From Actinomadura opuntiae (GTDB lineage Bacteria > Actinomycetota > Actinomycetes > Streptosporangiales > Streptosporangiaceae), in NCBI RefSeq assembly GCF_030283205.1, contig NZ_JASNWF010000010.1, forward strand, positions 310,001-374,000: a DNA stretch of 64,000 bases, given 5' to 3'. Shown here piece after piece: positions 28,901 through 35,779 of this stretch. Under the pieces are notes generated by a model that did not search any database, was not told where the DNA came from, and was given only the letters and a program-made list of their open reading frames with translations. The position numbers were made by a program, and so were the translations under genes. The first letter of the stretch is position 1. The number at the start of each line of letters is the position of its first letter.

Positions 28901-30943
28901 CTTCCGTTCGCGTGGTCGCAGGTGACCGTCCACGCGGCGGGCGCTACCTCGTTGCGCGTGAGGCTGGAGGAGACCGCCGACGACACGATGTCGTTGCAAC
29001 TGGCGGATGCGGCGGGCCGTCCGGTCGCGTCGGTGGGCTCGCTGACGCTGCGGGCACTTCCGGCCGAATCGCTCGAGCGCCGCGCACACCACGAGTCGCT
29101 GTTCGAGGTGCAATGGACGCCCGCGCCTACGCAGCCGCAGGACGCCGCCGGTTCCGTCGCCGTCGTCGGTAGCGATGATCTCGGTCTGGACGTCCCCCTC
29201 CGCCCGACCCTGGACGCGATGGCGGCCGAGGGGCCGGTCCCCGACCTCGTCATCCTGCCGTGCTGGACTGGTGCGACCACCGGCAGCGTCCCGGAAACCG
29301 TCAGGTCCGTGACGTACCGCGTCCTGGAGACGTTGCAGACCTGGCTCGGCGACCCCCGCCTCGAAGCGTCGAAGCTCGCCATCGTCACCCGCGGCGCGGT
29401 CGGTGCCGGAGAGCACGGCGTCGATCTCGCGCAGGCCCCGGTCCTCGGACTGGTCCGGGCCGCGCAGGAGGAGAACCCGGGCAGGTTCCTCCTGATCGAC
29501 ATCGACGAAAGCCCCGAGTCCGTCCGCGTACTGCCCAAGGTGGCGCGGTCCGAGGAACCCGAGATGGCGGTGCGGGCGGGGCAGGTCACCGTGCCGCGCC
29601 TGGCCCGGGCGCCGCACGCGACCGGCGCGGAGCACGGACCGGTCTTCGACCCGGACGGAACGGTCCTCGTCACCGGCGCGACCGGCGCACTCGGCGGCGC
29701 GCTCGCCCGGCACCTGGTCACCGCGCACGGCGTCCGGCATCTGCTGCTGGTGAGCCGCCGCGGGGGAGCGGAACCCCTGGTCAGCGAACTCGCCGAACTG
29801 GGGGCCGCTGCCGCGTCGGTCGCCTGCGACGCGGCGGACCGGCAGGCGCTCGCCGCGGTGCTGGCGGGCGTGCCGTCCGACCGCCCGCTCACCGCGGTGG
29901 TCCATGCCGCGGGCGTCCTGGACGACGGTGTCGTCTCCGCCCTGAGCCGGGAGCGGTTCGAGCGGGTGCTGAGGCCGAAGGTCGACGCGGCGTGGAACCT
30001 GCACGAGCTCACCGCAGCGCTGGACCTGTCGGCGTTCGTGCTGTTCTCGTCGGCCGCCGGTGTCTACAGCCCGTCCGGGCAGGCGAACTACGCGGCGGCG
30101 AACGCGTTCCTGGACGCGCTGGCCTTGCACCGGCACGCCCGCGGCCTGCCCGCCGTATCGCTGGCGTGGGGGCCGTGGGACGCGACCGGCGGCATGGCCG
30201 GGCAGCTGTCCGGCGCCGACCGGCAGCGCCTCGCACGTTCCGGGCTGCGGCCGCTCACCACCGAGGACGGCCTGGCGCTCTTCGACACCGCGCTCGAGGC
30301 GGCGCGCCCCGTCACGCTGCCGATGCATCTCGATCTGCCGGGGTTGCGATCGCGGGCGAGCTCGGAGCCCGTCCCGGCGCTGCTGCGGGGACTGGTCCGA
30401 GCCCCGAAACGGCGGGTGCCCGAGCCCGGCGGAGACGAGCCGATGGCCGAGCGCCTCGCCGGCCTGCCGGAGCGGGAACGCGACGCGGTGGCGCTGACGT
30501 TCGTGCGGACGCACGTCGCCGCCGTGATCGGCCACGCCGGTCCCGACGCGGTCGACCCGGAACGCGGCTTCACCGAACTGGGGCTGGACTCGCTGGCGTC
30601 CCTCGACCTGCGCAACCGGCTGGGCGCGCTGACCGGCCTCCGCCTCCCGGCGACGCTGATCTTCGACTATCCGAACGCGGTCGCGCTGTCGCGCTTCCTC
30701 GTGGCGGAGCTCATGCCCGACCTCGCTCCGCCGTCCATCGAGGAGGAGCTCGACCGCTTCGAACGGCTGCTGGCCAACGGCGCGGCGGACGAGGCGGCCA
30801 AGGGGCGGATCACGCTGCGGCTGCGCGCCCTGGCGGCGAAGCTGGCGGACGGCGCGAACGCCGAACCGGAGGAGTCCGACGACCTGGAGTCGGCGACCGC
30901 CGAGGAGATCTTCGACATCCTCGACAACGAGCTGGAGAGCTGA
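13940..30943 (+). CDS. Type I polyketide synthase PKS-1: loading ACP plus modules 1-3
   Basis: A 5667-aa protein starting with a carrier domain (S58 in LGLDSIG) and no loading KS or AT, as in beta-amino-acid-primed macrolactam synthases. Module 1: KS 117-543 (C291, H426, H466), AT (S735; HAFH 835-838), DH (H1043, D1207), KR (Y1627), ACP S1792. Module 2: KS (C2023), AT (S2459; HAFH 2556), DH (H2761, D2925), ER 3203-3515, KR (Y3676), ACP S3840. Module 3: KS (C4069), AT (S4505; HAFH 4602), DH (H4808, D4970), KR (Y5384), ACP S5551, then a C-terminal docking region. HAFH predicts malonyl-CoA. The KRs keep the terminal Asp of LDD/VDD (B-type), so trans alkenes are expected from modules 1 and 3 and full saturation from module 2. 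Start: ATG at 13940, 13943 or 13958; 13958 has GGAG about 9 nt upstream. Confidence 0.95.
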   Translation: MMERESMLELDAVPGIEAERLLTELVREQAAEVLRAVTGEDPGPLAAGRPFRELGLDSIGAVQLHDRLVAATGADLPTTVAFEHPTPAALARHLYTVLRGTPPPADEPEPARTPAADDEPLAIVGMSCRYPGGARSPEELWQLLLDERDAISGLPTGRGWNLDALVDPDPDRHGTSYTDQGGFLHDAGEFDAGFFGISPREAAAMDPQQRLLLETSWEVLERAGVDPAGLRGSRTGVFVGAEYQEYGPRLHEAPEGAEGYLLTGNAASVMSGRIAYTFGLEGPAVTVDTACSSSLVALHLAARSLLRGECTLALAGGAAVMAGPGAFVAFSRLRGLSPDGRCKAFSAGADGTGWAEGVGMVALERLSDARRNRHRVLAVLRGSAINQDGESNGLTAPNGLSQQRVIRQALADAGLAAAEVDAVEAHGTGTPLGDPIEAQAVIGVYGRDREPGRPLWLGSIKSNIGHAQAAAGIAGVIKMVMALRHGVLPRTLHAEQPTPHVDWASAPVELLTGTRPWPDPGRPRRAGVSSFGISGTNAHVILEQAPQPDTEPAEPAEPAEPGGVLAWPISARSSDALAAQAERLMPYAEQPVDTGYSLGTTRSALDHRAVILGTTPGDFRDGLAALVRGGEAPGLIRGTATSGGKVAFLFTGQGSQRPGMGRELYDAHRVFRDAFDEACDYLDRHLERPLADVFGDRETLGRTAYTQPALFALGTALFRLLDSWGLRPDFVAGHSIGELTAAHVAGVLSLDDAAALVAIRGALMQELPGGGAMAAIEATEDELRPLLAGREHEAAIAAINGPSSVVVSGDAGAVADIAAHWSDRGRRTRRLDVSHAFHSPHMDAMLTEFRRVAEAMTYEAPAIPIVSNLTGEPATTAELRDPHYWVRHVREAVRFADGIRRLDDLGVRSFVELGPDAVLSAMAQECLPDRDGRTVFAPLLRRDRPEAAQLMESVARVHAAGADLDWHGVHAERRARRIDLPTYPFQRRNYWMEQGTGTGAAEDLGLRAAGHPLLGSSVTIAEDGRLLLTGRLSVRTHPWLADHAVDGTVLLPGTAFADLAIAAGDQVGCALVEELAMQAPLVLPEHGAVRVQLGVGAPDGTGRRPLVLHSQPDGAAEDAPWTRHAAGTLAPTAPPEPAPLDVWPPEGAAELPVDGLYDRLADIGYGYGPVFRGLRKAWRRGDEVFAEVAVPDGVDTGAFGLHPALLDAVFHALDAVPDGSAGRVELPFAWTGMALHATGASALRARLAPDGRDGIAVTLADPAGRPVASIDTLILRPLPTERAADQHGHRDALFRVDWTPVPETDTAPPPWAVLGPDTLGLDAGSHPDLEALAAAGPPDGRMPDVVVPIAPDGRPDAAAAAREATLGALALVQAWTADERFADARMIVVTRGAVARDDLVSLAHAPVWGLVRSAEAENPGRFVLVDLDDEPGSVDAIPRALASGEPELAVRDGRLLASRLVRATGHIAAAVPAWNPDGTVLVTGGTGGIGSLVARHLADRHGVRHLLLAGRQGMDAPGAAELHASLTELGASVRIAACDVGDRQAVADLLASIPAEHPLTAVVHLAGIVDDGLVGSLTPEHVDRVFRPKADAAWNLHELTADLPDLAEFVLFSSASATMDGPGQGNYAAANAFVEALARHRRSIGLPALALGWGLWTEETGMAARLTDADVARMARQGVLPLSADQGLSLLDLARSMQDPVLLPIRLDLAALRDTAADVRPIFQGLVRRPLRRAQTTAGDASLRQRLETLSDARRDEELLDLVRSHAAAVLGHPGSEAIDPDAPFSSVGFDSLAAVEFRNRLNTATGLRLPATLTFDHPTPLAITRFLHGRLFGEDTRHAKVTPRPVSVADDPVVVVGMACRFPGGVSSPDDLWGLVERGGDGISGFPTDRGWGDDLFSSDSPASTGSFSAEGGFLYDAADFDPEFFGISPREAVAIDPQQRLLLEVSWEALEAAGIDPVGLRESDTGVFAGVMYHDYASRVRVVPEDVAGFLGNGSLGSVVSGRVAYTFGFEGPAVSIDTACSSSLVALHLAGQALRSGECSLALAGGVTVMSTPDTFVDFYRQGGLASDGRCKSFADAADGTGWSEGVGVVVLERLSDARRNGHQVLAVVRGSAVNQDGASNGLTAPNGPSQQRVIRQALASAGLSVADVDAVEAHGTGTTLGDPIEAQALLATYGQERGESGPLWVGSVKSNLGHTQAAAGVAGVIKMVQAMRHGTLPKSLHIDVPSSHVDWSAGEVELLAEGREWPSAGRPRRAGVSSFGISGTNAHVILEEAPAPEPAPAPERSDGVVPWVVSARSAQALAGQVARLRDFVAARPELAPVDVGFSLATSRAHLPYRATAVGVSGEELLAGLEAAAGQAVSGGKLAVLFTGQGAQRLGMGQGLYAAFPVFASTFDDVCAVLDEHLDRPIREVISGDADLLDQTAYTQPALFAVEVAAFRLLESWGIAPDYVAGHSIGELAAAHVAGVWSLGDAAALVAARGRLMQALPSGGAMAAFAASEDDVRAVLTGEVDIAAVNGPSQVVVSGPESAVAAVVAIFEERGVRTRRLRVSHAFHSHLMEPMLAEFAAVAESLSYAEPDIAVVSGVTGRLAESGELSDPGYWVRQVREAVRFGDAVQSLRTEGVGTFVEAGPDAALTAMAAESAGDDAELIALLRRDRDEEHAAVSALSRIHTRGHRVDWTSFFAGRGARRVELPTYAFQHRRYWLDAGSDAGDPSELGQEPAHHPLLGAAVRSPDSDGALLTGRLSLRSHPWLTDHVVDGAVLLPGTAFVEMAIRAGDEVGAGHLDELVLEAPLVLAERGAAQVQVRVDGADERGRRAVSVHARPASDDADSPWMLHARGVLTSAPTPPSFDLTQWPPTGAEAVDVEGLYGELDAAGLAYGPVFRGLRAAWRRGGEVFAEVALPDGVPVEGFGLHPALLDAALHGMGAGRGTAVEPTLPFAWSGVALHAVGATTLRVRLDETAADTVSLQLADATGRPVASVDALVLRELPTGKLSGPGLHDALFELEWAPLTTSGPVDQATATWAVVGADPDLGFEAPLYPDLDALAAAIDQGAATPENVVLACAPSPSGNSHVPEAARETAYQVLARVQQWLADDRFADGRLVVLTSQAIAAGGPNDDRIDLAQASIWGLIRSARAENPDRFVLVDVDDLAGCADAVAAGLAAGEPEFAVRDGEPRVPRLARTAGARLPVPAGAAAWRLDTPTKGTLDGLRLVERDDVSGPLGAGEVRVGLRAAGMNFRDVLNVLGMYPGEAGLLGLEGAGVVLDVGSGVRDLAPGDRVMGMFSGAFGPVAVADRRLMARIPDGWSFAEAATVPVVYLTTYYALVDLAGLRPGESVLVHAAAGGVGIAAVQIARHLGADVFGTASPGKWDTLRAWGLDDVHIASSRTLDFEPEFLQATTGRGMDVVLNSLANEFVDASLRLLPRGGRFVEMGKTDVRDAAQVTADHPGVRYKAFDVMDAGFDRIQEMFAALCELFAAGALSPLPLVTWDVRRAPEAFRYVSQVRHIGKVVLSIPQALDPAGTVLVTGASGALGGLVARHLAAERGVRNLLLVSRRGTEAPGMDDLVAELADLGAAVRVAACDASDRDALADVIGTIATDHPLVGVVHTAGVVDDGVIGSLSPGRMDTVMRPKVDAAWNLHELTRDADLSMFALFSSVSGVMGSAGQGNYAAANTFLDALAAYRRGLGMPAVSLAWGLWERTSAMTSGLEAADRERIARDGVLGLSDDLGLALFDAADAVGEPLVVPVRLDIARLRNGPVPALLRGLAGGQGRRVAGNAEQDEGLAARLAALPAEDAAARLVELVRRNVAIVLGHTDPASVQLNRSFREAGVDSLIAVELRNRLAEETGVRLPATLVFDYPSPADVAAFLRTELLGEQPVTSEAAAPAAVSDDPLAIVGMSCRFPGGVRSPEDLWRLLERGGDAISEFPADRGWDHDLFDPDPAVVGKSYVREGGFLYDAAEFDAAFFGISPREALAMDPQQRLLLEASWEALESAGINPLGLRGSDTGVFAGVIYHDYAQHVVAPEGVEGYLGTGGSGGVASGRISYTFGLEGPAVSVDTACSSSLVALHLAGQALRSGECSLALAGGVTVMATPETFVDFSRQRGLAPDGRCKAFAEAADGTAWSEGVGVLVVERLSDARRNGHQVLAVVRGSAVNQDGASNGLTAPNGPSQQRVIRQALAGAGLSVADVDAVEAHGTGTRLGDPIEAQALLATYGQERGESGPLWVGSVKSNLGHTQAAAGVAGVIKMIEAMRHHRLPRSLHVDAPSSHVDWSAGEVRVLGEAREWPSVGRPRRAGVSSFGFSGTNAHVILEEAPEPEPAPVPEPSAGVVPWVVSARSAQALSEQVARLRDYVADRPELTPLDVGFSLATARAHLPHRAVAAGATREELLAGLVGADLQNASDGQLAVLFTGQGAQRLGMGQGLYASFPVFASAFDDVCAALDEHVDRSIREVIRDEPDLLDQTAYAQPALFANEVALFRLLESWGIAPDYVAGHSIGELAAAYVAGVWALADAAALVAARGRLMQALPSDGAMAAIAASEDDVRAELKDGVDIAAVNGPSQTVISGEETAITAVMAVFEERGVRARRLRVSHAFHSYLMEPMLTEFAAVAKSVSYAEPVTCVVSGATGSIAEPGELTDPDYWVRQVRDAVRFGDVVRTLCGEGVTTMVEAGPDGALTAMAAETAADGVTLVPLLRRDRDEEHTAVSALGRIHAAGHEVDWAAFFDGRGARRVGLPTYAFQRERYWLEAPAPSSGDPSGLGQEPTNHPLLGAAVPLPNADGVVLTGRLSARSHPWLADHVVGGAVLLPGTAFVEMAVRAGEEVGAGQLEELVLQAPLVLDEQDAVQVQVVVEQADELDRRTVIVYSRAGEADEPWTRHAEGVLLPASGAPSFDLSQWPPADAEPVDVTGLYEDMAQTGLSYGPLFQGVRAVWRRGGEVFAEVALPEGTSVDGFGLHPAALDAALHAFGSGREASAAPALPFAWSQVTVHAAGATSLRVRLEETADDTMSLQLADAAGRPVASVGSLTLRALPAESLERRAHHESLFEVQWTPAPTQPQDAAGSVAVVGSDDLGLDVPLRPTLDAMAAEGPVPDLVILPCWTGATTGSVPETVRSVTYRVLETLQTWLGDPRLEASKLAIVTRGAVGAGEHGVDLAQAPVLGLVRAAQEENPGRFLLIDIDESPESVRVLPKVARSEEPEMAVRAGQVTVPRLARAPHATGAEHGPVFDPDGTVLVTGATGALGGALARHLVTAHGVRHLLLVSRRGGAEPLVSELAELGAAAASVACDAADRQALAAVLAGVPSDRPLTAVVHAAGVLDDGVVSALSRERFERVLRPKVDAAWNLHELTAALDLSAFVLFSSAAGVYSPSGQANYAAANAFLDALALHRHARGLPAVSLAWGPWDATGGMAGQLSGADRQRLARSGLRPLTTEDGLALFDTALEAARPVTLPMHLDLPGLRSRASSEPVPALLRGLVRAPKRRVPEPGGDEPMAERLAGLPERERDAVALTFVRTHVAAVIGHAGPDAVDPERGFTELGLDSLASLDLRNRLGALTGLRLPATLIFDYPNAVALSRFLVAELMPDLAPPSIEEELDRFERLLANGAADEAAKGRITLRLRALAAKLADGANAEPEESDDLESATAEEIFDILDNELES

Positions 30944-30967
30944 CGGCCCGCCGGGGGAGTACCTCGG

Positions 30968-32518
30968 TCAGCCGGACGCGGGCGCGGCCGCGGCGGCGAG
31001 CCGCGCCCGGTCGATCTTCCTGTTGGCGTTCAGCGGGAACTCGTCGACGTGCTGGAACTGCTTGGGCATCATCCCGGCCGGCAGGATCCGGCGCAGCTGC
31101 CGGGCGAGCTCCGCCGGGGACGACGGCGCGCCGGTGTAGAAGACGGTGATCCGCGGGCCGTCACCGCCGGTGCGGACCACCGCGACCGCGTCCTGCACGC
31201 CCGCGCAGCCCCGGACCGCGTGCTCGATCTCCGCCAGTTCGACCCGCCACCCGTTCAGCTGCACCTGGGAGTCCAGCCGGCCGAGGTAGACCAGTTCCCC
31301 GTCGCCGAGCAGCCGGACCCGGTCGCCGGTGCGGTACCAGCGGCGCCCTCCGCGTTCGAGGAACCGGCCTTCGTCGTCGGACGGATCGAGGTAGCCCGCG
31401 GTCATCTGCGGCCCGGTCACGCACAGCTCGCCCTCGCGGTCCGCGACGGCGCCGTCCGGGCCGATCAGCAGGTACTCGTGGCCTTCGTGGATCGACCCGA
31501 TCGGCACGAGACCGTTCACGCACGACCCGGGCGAGACCTCGGGGGACCAGCGGTGCCCGGTGATCGTCACAGTGAGTTCGGTCGGCCCGTAGATGTTCTC
31601 CACCGTCGATCCGGGTGCCGCCGCCTGCCACGCCGCGGCGTCGTCCGCACGCAACGCCTCACCCGCGAACAGGCTCCACCGCAGCGTCGGCATCCCGCCG
31701 GGCGCGAGACCGCCCATCCTGCGGATCAGCGAGATGGTGCTGGGGACGGAGAACCACACGCTCATCCCGGTCTCGGCGAGGAATTCGGGCAGTTTCCGAT
31801 ACGCGGCCGCCGGGATGGTCTGCACGGTCGCGCCCGCACCCCACGCGCAGAACATGTCGAACATCGCGCAGTCGAAATTCACGTCGAACGTCTGGGAGAA
31901 GACGTCGGACTCGGTGAAGTCGTATCTGGCGTCCGCGTGCTGGAAGTAGTGGTGCACCATGCCGTGGGTGATCGGCACACCCTTGGGGCGGCCGGTCGAC
32001 CCCGACGTGAACAGCACGTAGGCCACATCGGACGCCGCGACCGGAACCGGTTCATGAAGCCCGGCGCGCTGCCCGAGCGGTATCCGGGTCATCCGTCCGT
32101 CGTCGCCACCGTTTTGACCGGGCGCCAGTGCCGGGACGTCCAGCCCTGCGTCCGAAAGCGCACCGAGGACCGCGAGCCCTCGTTCATCGGCCACGACCAT
32201 CGACGTTCCGGAGATCTCGAGCATCCGCCTGGTGCGGTCGGCCGGGAAGTCGACGCTCAACGGCACGACGGTCGCGCCCGCATAGAGCGCGGCCAGAATG
32301 CCGACATAGGACTCGACGCCCTTGCCCGCCAGCACGCCGACCGCTTTCGGCCGTGCGGACGTCCCCGCCAGCATCGCCCCCGCCCAGCGCAAGGCGAGCT
32401 CGTGGACCTCCTCGTAACTCACGGCCTTCGCGTCGACACGAAGCGCGGCATTCCGCGGCGCCTTGGCCAGTCCGCGGAGAAACCGCGCGGGAAGCCCGAA
32501 CCCGATGGCGTCGCTCAT
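30968..32518 (-). CDS. Stand-alone adenylation enzyme, VinN-type beta-amino acid activating
   Basis: A 516-aa free A domain that should activate an amino acid with ATP and load it on a discrete ACP. A3 is [10 protein letters not shown] (171-180), A5 is NIYGPTE (308-314), and A10 reads NANRKIDR near the C-terminus. The segment [17 protein letters not shown] (211-227) matches, from memory, the FDxxFDxxxFDMFxAW signature of VinN, IdnL1 and related beta-amino acid enzymes, whose extra Asp holds the beta-amine. Pocket residues by eye: D-C-F-S-L-A-I-V-T-K. No basic pair is visible for a side-chain carboxylate as in VinN, so a neutral beta-amino acid is favoured. The ATG at 32518 has GGGGAA 4 nt upstream; ATG 32566 is an alternative. 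It converges on PKS-1 (24-bp gap) and diverges from the ACP gene, its probable partner. Confidence 0.85.
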   Translation of the reverse strand: MSDAIGFGLPARFLRGLAKAPRNAALRVDAKAVSYEEVHELALRWAGAMLAGTSARPKAVGVLAGKGVESYVGILAALYAGATVVPLSVDFPADRTRRMLEISGTSMVVADERGLAVLGALSDAGLDVPALAPGQNGGDDGRMTRIPLGQRAGLHEPVPVAASDVAYVLFTSGSTGRPKGVPITHGMVHHYFQHADARYDFTESDVFSQTFDVNFDCAMFDMFCAWGAGATVQTIPAAAYRKLPEFLAETGMSVWFSVPSTISLIRRMGGLAPGGMPTLRWSLFAGEALRADDAAAWQAAAPGSTVENIYGPTELTVTITGHRWSPEVSPGSCVNGLVPIGSIHEGHEYLLIGPDGAVADREGELCVTGPQMTAGYLDPSDDEGRFLERGGRRWYRTGDRVRLLGDGELVYLGRLDSQVQLNGWRVELAEIEHAVRGCAGVQDAVAVVRTGGDGPRITVFYTGAPSSPAELARQLRRILPAGMMPKQFQHVDEFPLNANRKIDRARLAAAAAPASG

Positions 32519-32735
32519 TCGTTCCCCGCAGCCAGGCGCCGGCGGCGCCGCGATATCCGTGACCATTGACCTACCTGGTGATCGCCACCACCATGTCATT
32601 CTGCTGAGCCGGCTGGCGCGAGAGAACCCCTGGCCGCGCCTGAGGATGCCGCGGCCGCGGCCCGCGCGTATCCTGCGGCAGGAAGCCGGCGCAGTCACAG
32701 AACAACGTCACGCGGCCGGAAAGGATGATGGCGGT
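32519..32735. other. Divergent promoter region, adenylation gene / ACP gene
   Basis: 217 bp that must carry the promoters of the minus-strand adenylation gene and the plus-strand ACP. I see one isolated minus-strand CAGGGGT half-site (32626-32632) but no partner at the 11-bp period, so this region lacks a complete copy of the shared operator. An AAGGA sequence (32721-32725) precedes the ACP start. Confidence 0.4.
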
Positions 32736-32984
32736 ATGTGGGACAGTCGATTCGAGGAGATACTCCGCGGCCACCTGCCGTACCTTTCCGCAGGCGACCC
32801 GCTCCGCGGCGACACCCGCCTCTTCGACCTGGGGCTGGACTCCATCGGCGTCGTGGAAGTGCTCGCCGCCCTGGAACGCACCTACAACGTGCGGTTCACC
32901 GACGACGCGCTCAACATGGAGAACTTCGCCACTCCCGACACGCTCTGGGGCGAGCTGTCCAAAATGATCGAGGCGGCGGCCTAG
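32736..32984 (+). CDS. Discrete acyl/peptidyl carrier protein, VinL-type
   Basis: An 82-aa carrier protein with the phosphopantetheine site LGLDSIG, S36 being the attachment residue. Its size, the absence of neighbouring catalytic domains and its position beside two free adenylation enzymes and a free acyltransferase match the aminoacyl carrier of macrolactam starter pathways. By analogy with VinL it would hold the beta-amino acid, be extended by one protecting residue, and be unloaded by the neighbouring acyltransferase onto the first carrier domain of PKS-1. The ATG at 32736 gives the normal carrier length; an ATG 11 nt upstream is in another frame. Its TAG (32982-32984) overlaps the stop of the convergent acyltransferase gene (32981-32983). 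Confidence 0.9.
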   Translation: MWDSRFEEILRGHLPYLSAGDPLRGDTRLFDLGLDSIGVVEVLAALERTYNVRFTDDALNMENFATPDTLWGELSKMIEAAA

Positions 32985-33937
32985 GACGTTCCGGCGAGCG
33001 CGCTCCGGCGCCGCGGCTGCAGCGCCGTCGCCGGAGCGACTGGCACCACCTCGAAGTTCTCCGTCGTGCACGCGACACGTCCGAAGAGATGGTCGCGCCC
33101 GGAGATGTACAGCTTCCCGATGCCTCTGCGCTTCAGCGTGCCCACCACGTCCGGCCAGCGAACAGGCCGAACGAACCCGTCCAGCAGCATCTCCCGCAGG
33201 CCCGCCGCGGAATCCACCACGCTGCCGTCCTGATCCGCGACGACGGGAATCTGCGGGTCGGTGAAAGTCAGGTCGGCGAAGACCTCCCGCTCCACCTTGT
33301 CGCGCAGCGGCCCGAACGCACGGGAATGCATGGGCGGACGCATCGCGTAGACCGGCAGCCCGCCCGAGGCGCGCAGCCGCCGCTTCAACCATTCCAGCTT
33401 CTCCTCGCGCAGGGAGAGCAGGTAGATGTCATGGTCGATGTAGCAGGAGACGTCGTACCACTCGCCCTGCTCGTCGAGTTCCCGCAGCACCTCCGCCAGA
33501 ACGTCCTCCGGGGTCCGCAGGAACGACTGCGTCACCAGGCCCGTGTGCTCGCGGGTGAAGTACTCGTCCACGCAGTTGGCCCACCGCGCGGCCATCCGGA
33601 CGGCGTCGGGAAAGGCCAGCCCACCGGAATAGACGGCGGCGGCGCGACCGCCGAAACTCGGCCCGGCGCAGATCTCCGGCCGCATCCCGAGCACCTTTTC
33701 GGCCCATTCGGCGAGAGCGAGGCACGTCACCATGAACGAGACCTGGGAGAATTCGGTGTAGTCGCCGTCGGTCTCGCGGTAACGGTCGATGAGCGAATAG
33801 CCGAGAACCTCGTCCGCAGTCCTGACCAGCCGCCGCGCCGACGGGTTGACCAGCATGAACTTCGCCAGGTCCGCGAACGCCGTCGGACCCATGCCGGGAA
33901 ACACGACCGCGGTTCCGGTGCGAGAATCGGCGCCCAC
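32981..33937 (-). CDS. Discrete acyltransferase, VinK-type starter transfer enzyme
   Basis: A 318-aa free-standing AT of the malonyl-CoA:ACP transacylase fold. It opens with AVVFPGMG, has the nucleophile elbow GPSFGG (S94) and the catalytic His in PPMHSRAF (H204). It lacks the YASH/HAFH extender code. Position 204 is followed by SRAF, as in ATs that move acyl groups between carriers. In vicenistatin-type pathways such an AT shifts the dipeptidyl starter from the discrete ACP to the loading ACP of PKS-1, and PKS-1 here has just such a carrier. The GTG at 33937 is chosen because AAGGA lies about 9 nt upstream and the conserved VVFPG begins 11 residues in; upstream codons read as non-coding. The leader carries two inverted repeats (33984-34009) and operator copy 2. 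Confidence 0.85.
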   Translation of the reverse strand: MGADSRTGTAVVFPGMGPTAFADLAKFMLVNPSARRLVRTADEVLGYSLIDRYRETDGDYTEFSQVSFMVTCLALAEWAEKVLGMRPEICAGPSFGGRAAAVYSGGLAFPDAVRMAARWANCVDEYFTREHTGLVTQSFLRTPEDVLAEVLRELDEQGEWYDVSCYIDHDIYLLSLREEKLEWLKRRLRASGGLPVYAMRPPMHSRAFGPLRDKVEREVFADLTFTDPQIPVVADQDGSVVDSAAGLREMLLDGFVRPVRWPDVVGTLKRRGIGKLYISGRDHLFGRVACTTENFEVVPVAPATALQPRRRSALAGTS

Positions 33938-33983
33938 GTTTCCGTCCTTCCGCAGAGGAGTTCGGATCCCGAGGTTACCGGCG

Positions 33984-34009
33984 CCGGGTTTCCCGGTCGG
34001 GCGCCGCCC
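33984..34009. repeat. Two adjacent inverted repeats in the acyltransferase leader
   Basis: CCGGG-TTT-CCCGG (33984-33996) and GGGCG-C-CGCCC (33999-34009) sit between operator copy 2 and the GTG start of the minus-strand acyltransferase. They could form hairpins in its 5' leader. There is no evidence of a ligand-binding structure. Confidence 0.4.
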
Positions 34010-34020
34010 GCGGGAATCCA

Positions 34021-34037
34021 CCCCTAACCACCCCCTA
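34021..34037 (-). promoter_or_regulatory. Candidate activator operator, copy 2 (TAGGGGG-TGGT-TAGGGG)
   Basis: Read on the minus strand, TAGGGGG (34037-34031) and TAGGGG (34026-34021) form a direct repeat with an 11-bp period. Its orientation points to the acyltransferase (start 84 bp away). It also lies 116 bp before the divergent adenylation gene, so it may serve both. To its right on the plus strand, GCGTCAGGGT (34046-34055) is identical to a decamer downstream of operator copy 3. Confidence 0.55.
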
Positions 34038-34153
34038 AGAGCGATGCGTCAGGGTAAGGGTCGCTTGCCGCCGCAGATCAGGCCATGTTAGGAGTTGGTT
34101 CGATTGTCGGCCGACTCACGAGGCGAGGCATCAATGCTCCTGGGGACAACCGC

Positions 34154-35749
34154 GTGACCCTGAAACGAGAAGGCTCGCCCCGCTTGCACGGATCAGTGGA
34201 GAACATGCGCCAGTTCATGCTGGCGAGCGCGGAGACGACTCCCGACCGGCCCGCGGTCGTCCAGCCGGTGGACGGCGGATTCCGGATCGTCACCTACCGG
34301 CAACTCCAGCGCCGGGTCGACGACTACGCGGCCGCCCTCGACGGACTCGGTCTCGACATAGGCGACCGGTGCATTCTCGAATCTGACACCACGGCGTCGG
34401 CCATCGCGATGTTCCTGGCCTGCTGCACGCTCGGGCTGACGTTCGTCCCGGTGAGCCCCGACACGCCGGCCAAGCGGCTCATGTCGATCATCGGCACGAC
34501 CGAGCCCGCGCTGCATCTGCAGGCCGCCACCGGACGCCGCGAAGGCGTCCCGGAGCACGTCGGCACCGCCCGGTTCGACCGCGACGGGCTGCGGGTGGAG
34601 CGGCCCCCGGCGCCGCGGACCCGGCACCGCCACGAGGTCACCGGCACCGACACCGCCTACATCATCTTCACCTCGGGCACGACCGGCCGTCCCAAGGGCG
34701 TCGTGATGACCCACCGGGCCGTCGTCTCCTTCTATCGGGGGATGCTGCAGCACGGCATCGTCAACGCCGACGACCGTGTCGCCACCACCTCGCCGCTCCA
34801 GTTCGACTTCTCCCTGCTCGACATCGGCCTCGCCCTCGGCAGCGGCGCCGCCGTGGTGCCCGTGCCCCGCGACGCGCTGCCCTGGCCCAGGCGGTTCATG
34901 CGCCTCCTGCGCGAAGCGGAGGTGACCCACGTCAACGGCGTCCCCTCCATCTGGCGGTCGACGCTGCGCACCGAGCCCGATCTGCTGGCCGGCCTCGACC
35001 GGCTGCGCGGCGTCCTGTTCTGCGGCGAGGACTTCCCGCTCCCCGAACTGCGCCACCTGCAGCGGCTGCGGCCCCAGGCGCGCATCGTCAACTGCTATGG
35101 CGCCACCGAATCGATGGCGTGCTCGTTCACCGACGTGCCCAACCCGATCCCGGACGACCTGGAACGCCTCTCCATCGGCTTCGCCCACCCCGGAGCCGAG
35201 ATGATGATCATGGACGGCGCCGGCCACCCGATCGAGCAGCCCGGCGTCGTCGGCGAGATCCACCTGCGCAGCCCCGCCCTGTTCAGCGGCTACTGGGACG
35301 ACCCGCAGGCCACCGCCGCGGCCCTGGTCCCCGACCCGCTCGACCCGCGCTCCGGGCAGGTCGTCCTGCGCACCGGCGACCTCGCCTACCGCGGCGAGCA
35401 CGGCGACCTGTACTTCTGCGGCCGCGCCGACTCGCAGGTCCAGGTCCGCGGGAACCGCGTCGAGCTCGGCGAGATCGAACGCCGGCTGCTGGAGTTCCCC
35501 GGCGTCGCCGCCTGCGCCGCGCTGCTGCTTCCCCGCACCGACGAGGAGCCGGTGCTGAGCGCGTTCCTCGTCATGGAGTCGCAGGCGCGCGCCTTCGACA
35601 AGATGGAACTGCGCGCCTTCTGCATGGAGGCACTGCCCGGCTACATGATCCCCCAGGAACTGCACGTCCTCGACGAACTCCCCGTCACCCAGCACGGGAA
35701 GGTCGACCGGACCGCGCTGGCGGCACGGTTCGGAGCCCACCATGTGTGA
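34154..35749 (+). CDS. Stand-alone adenylation enzyme, VinM-type (protecting amino acid)
   Basis: A 531-aa free A domain with A3 [11 protein letters not shown] (172-182), FDFSLLDIG (217-225), A5 NCYGATE, A8 [11 protein letters not shown], and the A10 lysine in TQHGKVDR. Pocket residues by eye are D-F-L-G-L-C-C-A-C-K. In the vicenistatin-type scheme the second free A enzyme adds a single protecting amino acid (alanine in VinM) to the amine of the ACP-bound beta-amino acid. The GTG at 34154 is preferred: GGGGA lies 7 nt upstream, and the conserved RLHGSVE start follows. An ATG at 34085 is in frame, but the 69 bases between have A/T-rich third positions and a TTA second codon, unlike this gene. 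The aminotransferase follows after 30 bp, so the two are probably one transcript. Confidence 0.84.
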   Translation: MTLKREGSPRLHGSVENMRQFMLASAETTPDRPAVVQPVDGGFRIVTYRQLQRRVDDYAAALDGLGLDIGDRCILESDTTASAIAMFLACCTLGLTFVPVSPDTPAKRLMSIIGTTEPALHLQAATGRREGVPEHVGTARFDRDGLRVERPPAPRTRHRHEVTGTDTAYIIFTSGTTGRPKGVVMTHRAVVSFYRGMLQHGIVNADDRVATTSPLQFDFSLLDIGLALGSGAAVVPVPRDALPWPRRFMRLLREAEVTHVNGVPSIWRSTLRTEPDLLAGLDRLRGVLFCGEDFPLPELRHLQRLRPQARIVNCYGATESMACSFTDVPNPIPDDLERLSIGFAHPGAEMMIMDGAGHPIEQPGVVGEIHLRSPALFSGYWDDPQATAAALVPDPLDPRSGQVVLRTGDLAYRGEHGDLYFCGRADSQVQVRGNRVELGEIERRLLEFPGVAACAALLLPRTDEEPVLSAFLVMESQARAFDKMELRAFCMEALPGYMIPQELHVLDELPVTQHGKVDRTALAARFGAHHV

Positions 35750-35779
35750 CGGCGCCGCGTCCCCTATGGAGAGAGCGGC

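Noticed and set aside
34085-34153. N-terminal extension of the second adenylation enzyme from ATG 34085
   Set aside because: Third positions are A/T-rich, a TTA is codon 2, and the ribosome site is poor; GTG 34154 has GGGGA at good spacing.
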